DNA of 64,000 nucleotides from Progne subis subis (Eukaryota > Chordata > Aves > Passeriformes > Hirundinidae), in contig JAKJHU010000141.1 in the NCBI GenBank assembly GCA_022316685.1, positions 682,001 through 746,000 of the forward strand, in the 5' to 3' direction. Of this stretch, positions 57,890 to 64,000 are shown in pieces (position 1 is the first letter of the stretch; each line of letters opens with the position of its first letter). The notes under the pieces were generated by a model, which was given only the letters and a program-made list of their open reading frames with translations, had not been told where the DNA came from and ran no database searches. A program made the position numbers and the translations under genes.

Positions 57890-58750
57890 TAAAATTATGG
57901 ATTAAAACCTAACCACGGAGTCTACAAAGAGTAACAGATAAATTCAGCCTATGCTCTGCTTTAATTTTTTTCAGATGGATGTTTCTTTTTATACCAAGCA
58001 TATGGTGCACTAGATTTCAAGTCTCATTGATAAAGGCTCTAATCTCTGTCCTGTCTTTATTATATTTTTCCATTTTCTGCTGAGTAGGAAAATGGCATTG
58101 CGTACCATCTGTCAGCACGATCACAGTGCAATTTGCAAAGGTTTCAGGCCAGTGTGGTGCTGGTGGCAGCTCCCTCCTCTCCTCTACACTTGGGTCCTCA
58201 TGGAACCAATACAGCCCATTAAACAGTTCCTTCCCAAACATTAAACTCGTTTGTGCAGCATGCTAATGATAATAATGCAAACGAATCTGTCATGTTTTGT
58301 AGCTCCTATCCCTAACCACCCTATTCATGAATATATGGTAATTAAGCTATAGCTATTGCTGCAAGTGTAACTGTGTCAGCACTGCTAAATTAAGGGCTGT
58401 ACTGTAAATAAAAATGGGGTCATAAAAAGGAAAGAAGGCAGTAAAATATGACGGGTAGGAATACTAAGAGCAAAGTAGTAGAGGCTTTGCAGAAGCAAAG
58501 GAAATTACTTTAAAGGCTCCTGCTGAAAGACCTGTTTTGATACCGTGCTTTGAAATTGCAGATAGACGCTGATTCCTAACAGAAATAGTTCCTCTTGTCC
58601 TCAAACGCAATTTTAAATCCCATGACACCTGCAGCTTTGCAATTAAATCAATAATGGATCATTAGTGTGTTACCTCTCTACCGTGTCTCCATCCCTGAGC
58701 TCATTAATAACTGAGCAAGGTGTGACAACACGACTGAATGGACTCCTTTT
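57890..58750. promoter_or_regulatory. enhancer-like, repeat-free AT-rich block
   Basis: About 860 bp without any repeat signature. Motifs include GGATTAAAACC, GCTAATGATAATAATGCAAACG (an octamer/SOX-like cluster), GGTAATTAAGC, GCAATTAAATCAATAATGG and CTCATTAATAACTG. A 74-codon minus-strand frame (58017-58241) lies inside and has a protein-like mix, but no family is recognised. It is probably conserved noncoding DNA, unverified. Confidence 0.35.
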
Positions 58751-60269
58751 GGAAATGTTTGCCACAGGAAAATAAGTGGTTCCTATTCCCAAAGAGGAAT
58801 TTGTAGCCTGTACTATGCAAAGTCATGAGTTTTTTTTACTTGGTAAACTCAGTCCCCAGTGCAGCCAGGTTTAGAAGCCAAGCAGAATTATTCCCACGTG
58901 AAGAACTGTATTTCCATTAAATTGGAAAGAAAATGGATATTTGTAGCAGAAATAATTTTGTTACACAAATGCAAATCGTGAGGAACAGCACTGAAATCAA
59001 TATTTTGCTTAGGTTCAATGCATAAATGATATCAGAATCTGGCTGCAAGTGAGAACTGCAGGGGCACAACAGGTTTACTGCTGAGACCTGGACAACCACG
59101 ATGCTGCTGCAGTAGGAGAGACTTGAGGGTCGAAGAGATGAAAAGACAAAATCCTGAATTAAAATAGATGTCCTTGCTGAGGGGGAGAGAGAAAAGATGG
59201 GAATGATTCAGTTTGGGGAGGTGAAACAGATTCACAGAAAGAAGGATGGACACTCACGAAGCATTTATTGCATATTCTGCACTTGCAGACTTCTCCTGGG
59301 TCTCTGAATTTTATGGCACATAAAAACCAAGAGCATAATGCTCAAAACTGCAGGACACTGCACACAAAGAAAGCCACTGCCTGTAATTAGCCTGGGAGAT
59401 GCATAGAGGATAAACAGCCCTGAAGATGGCACAGAGGGAGATTTATCTGTAAAGTGAGAGTTTTCTCCACCAAGTCAGATAGAAGAAGTTTATCTTTCTC
59501 TTAGGGGTCTAATCCCTTCTGCTCCAGCACAGAAGCTGATTGCCAGCAGAGATTGGAAGATTTTCTCCAGGATGTTTATTCACCTTGCATCCACAATCTG
59601 CTTTGCTGCCTTTTTTTCTTTTTTCCTCTAGCTCACCAAAACAGAGCCCTGAGAAGGATAGGGCACAGGATTTGATATCCCCAATATGCAAATCCTAATT
59701 GAATACAGATGAGTGTAGGCTGCACCTTTTTGCAGCATAAATACAAATATATATATGTATAAATTATGTTGGGGTGGGCACAGTATAGAGCTTTGTGGTT
59801 CCACAGCATTTTCAGGTATTGTCTGGGAAGTTCTGGCCGAACTCCCCAATGCACATCAGCTGGCAGCCACCCCCCACAGCAGTTCCCCTTCAGAAATACC
59901 TTTGCTTTGACAGCGCAGATACTTTGATAGATTACTTAGGTTCGATTCCGTTCGTTACTGCACAGCCGAGTGCGGTGACTGACGAGGTCCTCACAGGACC
60001 TGTGACCTGCACTAAAACATGAGGTGATGCCAGGGCAGCTTATTTCCATGCCACGGCAGCTGCCAGTCGTCCCAGAGAGTGGAGGTCTCCTGTGCCCTCC
60101 TGGCTCCTGCAGGAGCCAGTGCCTGTGAGCTGGTGCAGCAAACACCCTGCTTGGTGTGGGCAGCCAAAGAGCCCCGGGCTGTGACCGTCTGCAGGAGGGA
60201 GGCAGCGATGTGGATGCTCTGCCTGCAAAAGGGAAAAAGGACCTAATGAGGAAGTGGAGACAAATCTCT
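58751..60269. other. intergenic DNA, no gene seen
   Basis: Unique sequence, AT-rich to about 59780. No coding feature is supported. Confidence 0.4.
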
Positions 60270-60695
60270 TGGGCAACAGGTCTGCAGCACCAGGAGAGGC
60301 TGAGGGAGCTGGGGAAGGGGCTCAGCCTGGAGAAAAGGAGTCTCAGGGGGGGCATTGTGGCTCTGCACAACCCCCTGACAGGAGGGGACAGCCGGGGGGG
60401 ATCTGGGATCTGCTCCCAGTTAACAACTGACAGGACAAGAGGAAACGGTCTGAAGTTGCATCAGGAGAGGTTTAGATTGGGTATTCTGGAAAATTCCTTC
60501 ATCAAGAGTGTGGTGAAGCACTGGAAGGGGCTGACCAGGGAAGCGCTGGGATCACCATCCCTGGAAGAGTTCGCAGAGTGTGTGGATGTGGCACTTGGGG
60601 ACGTGGTTTCGTGGTGAACGTGGTGCCGGTTTAATGGTTGGACTCGATGATTTTGGAGATCTTCTCCAACCTCGCTGATTCTATGACTCTGTGAT
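60270..60695 (+). mobile_element. CR1 LINE, different 3'-end subfamily
   Basis: About 425 bp match CR1: CAGGAGAGGCTGAGGGAGCT, GGGGCTCAGCCTGGAGAAAA, CAACCCCCTGACAGGAGGGG, ACTGACAGGACAAGAGGAAA, 'GGTTGGACTCGATGATTTTG' and TCTTCTCCAACCTCGCTGAT, then TCTATGACTCTGTGATC. The end 'GGAGATCTTCTCCAACCTCG' differs from the 'AAGGTCCCTTCCAACCC' end of the other copies, so it is an older or separate subfamily. Confidence 0.9.
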
Positions 60696-61218
60696 CCATT
60701 GCAGGATGGAAGGAATGTTGTGACAGCAGGAATTAAACTGATTTTCCTGTTCAGTTCAGAGGGAGCAGCAGGTGTAAGTCCTGGAGCCTGATCTTCCCCT
60801 GACGTGAACGGAGGCTCTGCCACTGTCATGGGCCGAGCTGTCCCTCCTGCCACCAGCAGAGCCTGGGGTGTCTGCTCAGCGTGTGCTCAGTGGAGCAAAA
60901 ACCACAGAATCTAAAACAACGCTAATAAAAGTAATCCGGAGAAAAATAACAGCCAGCGAAGGGGAGGTGTAGAATTCTCCTGCTCACGTCCGCACCGCCA
61001 GCTGCAGCTCCAAAGATCTTGTCAAGCTGTATTTCATCAAGCTGCACCACTTCTTGCAAACCCAAGGGGGATGGCAGCCCTGCAGGGATCACCCGCTGCC
61101 CAGCTAGCAGCAAAAAGGTTCTGAAAAGAAGCAGAAAGTTGAAAAGAAAAAGATTTCCAGTTTCCTGCTTTAATTTCCATGTTCGGGTGACCTGAAGTCA
61201 TCCGAGGCAGCGATGATA

Positions 61219-61249
<31 letters not shown>

Positions 61250-62700
61250 TATCTATGGCATTTTCTTAAGGGATGGATTATTTTTAGCCATGGACATTTA
61301 AAGTTCTCTCCAAGTTCCTGAACTTTCTGAACTTTTCTTCGCTAAGGAGCTCGACAGCAAAGCAGGTTCTCTTTTTTCTCTTTTTTTTCCCCCCAAGTTT
61401 TCGACTGATCTAATTAAAATATGCAAAAACTGCCTTTCTGCACAATGAAGGAAAACATTTTTTTCAGTGAGATAAAAGACATTTTTCCAGAGGTTTTATT
61501 TCTGAGGATAGCTGCCTGCTCCCCTTTCCATTTTTAGGGCTCAGCAACTGTCCACTTTCTGGAAAAGAAATGGGAAATAAACAATTTTCACCATTTTACT
61601 CGCGACTGTTCTTGAGATTACTGGCCCCAGACAGCTTTTGTGACACAAAATGGGCTGTCAGTGCCCCACTGGGTCCTGATTCTGATTGACACCAGCGCCA
61701 CCAGGCACTGCCAGAGCTCGGTGGACATGGAAATCTGGTCCTCGATGGTGAATTGGGCTCAGGTGGCTCCAGAGGAAGGAATTCCCAAATGGGATAGACA
61801 TATACAGCCTTTTAAAATGGAGCTTGGGTTGGTATGGTGTTCCAAAAATGACACTGCTTTTTAATCCCCTGCATTTGTGGGATTTTTGGGGGGTCTTTTG
61901 CGTTGCTTTTTGAGTGCAGTTTCCCTGCTGCAGCTTTGCCCTGTTCCCCTGATAACATCACCCAGCAAGGAAGGCTGCAGAAGCCCCTCCTATGTTTTCT
62001 CTACACAATAACCAAAGGCTTTTGCTTTAATTTTTTTGTCTCAGTAGAACTATTTTCTCTCTTGGCTGCTAGAGGGACTCTCTCCTTGGGCTCGAGGCTG
62101 TTCCCTGGCAGTAAATTCAGCTCATCCCACTGGAACAGGGACAAATGGATATCATTTACAAAGCCAAGTGCACGTAGAGACAGCGCAGTGAAACCCCTGC
62201 AGCAGCCCCTCACGTGTCCCAGCCCTTGGAATTCAAACCCAAACCCTAAAACACAGGTTGACTGGACCTGAACAGGGAGAACATCATTTTGTGTTCTTGG
62301 GTTGACACAAACCACAGGCAGAAGTTTTGAATAAATGATTTGCTGTGAATTATTTACTCAGCGCCGCTCAGAACCTCAGAGGACCGGGAGGGCAGCTCAA
62401 CATTTGCACCATAAAATATTGAGTGGACTCCAGTGCTGTTTGCAGGGGCAGAAGGGTTTGTCCCAATTCTGTGACCGATTTAGGTGGTGCCTCCCTGGCA
62501 GGGCTGCTGGGCTCTGGAACTTTGAGCCGTGGATCCTGGTGTTGTCTGTGCTGTGTTTTTGTGCCCCATTAAAGCTATAGCTGCATTTCCCTCACAGGTG
62601 GCTGCATCTCTGTCACACACAAAGTGGTCCCTGTGCACAGGCTGGAGCAAAAAAACTCTTCCCTCAAGGGAAGCACGAGCGAGGTACAGCAAATTCAGAG
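60696..62700. other. intergenic DNA, no gene seen
   Basis: Unique sequence with an A-run at 61218-61236 and pyrimidine-rich text near 61370-61395. No gene or mobile element is recognised. Confidence 0.4.
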
Positions 62701-62706
62701 TGTGAG

Positions 62707-63092
62707 TGTTACCCTGGTTTTTCTGAGTTTTTTATTAGCCTTTTGAATTCATAAATGGAGTCAGATCTTTTTTAGTTACTGTACAATATTAGAGCAGTTT
62801 TCTACCTTTCCACAGATGTAACATAAACAAATCCTTTGTTTTTCATTCTCTGTCCTTTGTTTGCATATTTCTAACCTGAAAACAATTGTAACTGACAATT
62901 GGTCTGGCCACTGAGGCTGAGGGGTGGAAACCCCAAAAAGCCAATCTTCTGCTAGACCCACAAATGTATAAAAAGTAAAGAATAAACAAAGGAGCTCTCT
63001 TCTCTCCGCTCTCTCGGCTGTGAGCTGGATCGGAAGGACCTCATGTGAAAATCTCTTGTCTGCGTGTGACTGCTTTGTGTGTCTCGGTGACA
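62707..63092 (+). mobile_element. solo LTR, family A, target duplication TGTGAG
   Basis: The element is 386 bp from TGTTACCCTGG to CTCGGTGACA, with perfect TGTGAG repeats at 62701-62706 and 63093-63098. TATAAAAAG is at 62967 and AATAAA at 62981, 14 bp apart. A duplicated TTT in GATCTTTTTTAG distinguishes it from other copies. Confidence 0.97.
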
Positions 63093-63098
63093 TGTGAG

Positions 63099-64000
63099 CA
63101 TGTGTTATCATCTTTTAACAATATCACAGCAAAATTTAAGGGAGTTTGGCAATGATTTTGATCCTTAAAAGGTCAGGACATGGGGTTGATGTGTCTATAG
63201 GGCAAATTACAGCTTTAAGACCCAGAGCTTTAAGTGTGAGAAGAACTCATTGTAACAGTTACGGTGCTTACACCTGGAAAAGGATTTAATGCTGTGATGT
63301 TGTGCCCATGACAGAACCACAGGGGACAGAACTCCCACGTGGCTGTGTCCTGCCCATAATGGATCAGGCTGTGGGAGTGTCACAGCGTGACAGTGGAGGC
63401 AGGATCAGTGTGACTCTCTCTCCTGGCTAGCTCCTTTCAGAGGTCAGCTCCTCTCTCCTCGTCTAAGCAAAGTCCTGCATGCAGCTTGAGGTGCAGAAAG
63501 GGGAGAAGTGAACCCCAGTATAAACTGGTGGGTCAGTGGTTAAGGGAAGGAGAAAAGGTTCCTTTGCCTGGCCCTAGGAAGCTATCCTGGCCAGGGAAAA
63601 GGTGAAAGCAGGAATTCACTGGATTCAGTCTGTCTTTAAAGGAGTTAGGAGCCTTGATCAGTTGTCTAACAGAGTTTGACATCCATGAGATGAAGAGGCT
63701 GAGAAATGAGGAGGAGATGTGGACTCAGAGCCCTGAGATGGCTGCAGAGCTCAGGTCGAGAGCTGCTCCCTGGACAGGGTGTCACCCAGAGCTGTGCTGG
63801 GAGGCACTGGTGGCTCTGGGACACTCAGGGTTGAACCTCCCTGTGACAGGATCAGGCTCTGAGGGGTGTGAGGGAACCCTGGGTGGGTAGGTGGGTGGAT
63901 GTGTGTGGGTGTGCTGGTGCTGGTGTTTAAGCCCAGCCAGCCACAAAGCACATTCACTTCTACACATTCCACAAATGGGATGGGGTGGAAGATTGGAAAG
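63099..64000. other. intergenic DNA to the window edge
   Basis: Unique sequence with a GGGTGGGTAGGTGGGTGGAT-type G/T-rich run near 63880-63920. No gene is supported. Confidence 0.4.

Noticed and set aside
58017..58241. 74-codon minus-strand ORF with a protein-like composition
   Set aside because: No family recognised and no splice sites of note; the surrounding block looks like conserved noncoding DNA.
1..64000. CRISPR arrays, tRNA or rRNA genes, bacterial operons, retroviral gag/pol/env remnants
   Set aside because: None seen. The regular repeats are minisatellites without unique spacers, and no cloverleaf or ribosomal text was recognised.

Overview
This is nuclear DNA from a vertebrate, most probably a passerine bird; the species cannot be fixed from the sequence. 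The evidence is the repeat content. At least fifteen pieces of CR1 (the avian LINE) keep the typical 3' text of 'lead CCAGAGCAGCTGTGGCTGCC ... tail GATTCTRTGA'. Several endogenous-retrovirus LTR types are of the kind I remember as common in songbirds. There are no Alu, L1 or B1/B2 elements and no bacterial gene layout. The bird call rests on memory of repeat families, not on a search.

No protein-coding gene can be called with confidence. The long open frames come from minisatellites, CR1 copies, LTR antisense strands or GC-rich stretches where stop codons are rare. The left 2.4 kb is the most gene-like part: AT-rich, 3'UTR-like sequence around a GC-rich block (about 1392-1686) that could be an exon on the minus strand. 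Everything else reads as intergenic or intronic DNA.

Layout. 0-2.4 kb: possible gene end. 2.4-8.8 kb: CR1 copies, an old LTR (6549-6935) and a second LTR type (7512-8077). 9.1-14 kb: three minisatellites with units of 15, 18 and 20 bp. 14.1-14.5 kb: minus-strand solo LTR. 14.5-24 kb: low-repeat DNA with scattered CR1 and AT-rich, conserved-looking islands. 24-32 kb: five LTRs of four types plus a homeodomain/GATA/forkhead-site-rich block (27.2-27.6 kb). 33-43 kb: CR1, three more LTRs, an approximately 20-bp minisatellite and a CpG-rich block directly beside it (37.17-37.55 kb). 43-52.2 kb: CR1, a further LTR and a pair of solo LTRs 397 bp apart. 52.2-64 kb: sparse repeats, enhancer-like AT-rich DNA at 55.5-58.8 kb, one CR1 of a different 3'-end type and a last solo LTR.

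The clearest result is a family of eight solo LTRs of about 390 bp. Seven have readable target-site duplications of 6 bp (one reads as 7). All share a TATA box only 14 bp upstream of AATAAA. No gag, pol or env remnant was seen, so there is no provirus here. I found no previously undescribed multi-gene system. The items most worth checking are the LTR family, the higher-order structure of the minisatellites, the CpG-rich block and the exon candidate at the left end.
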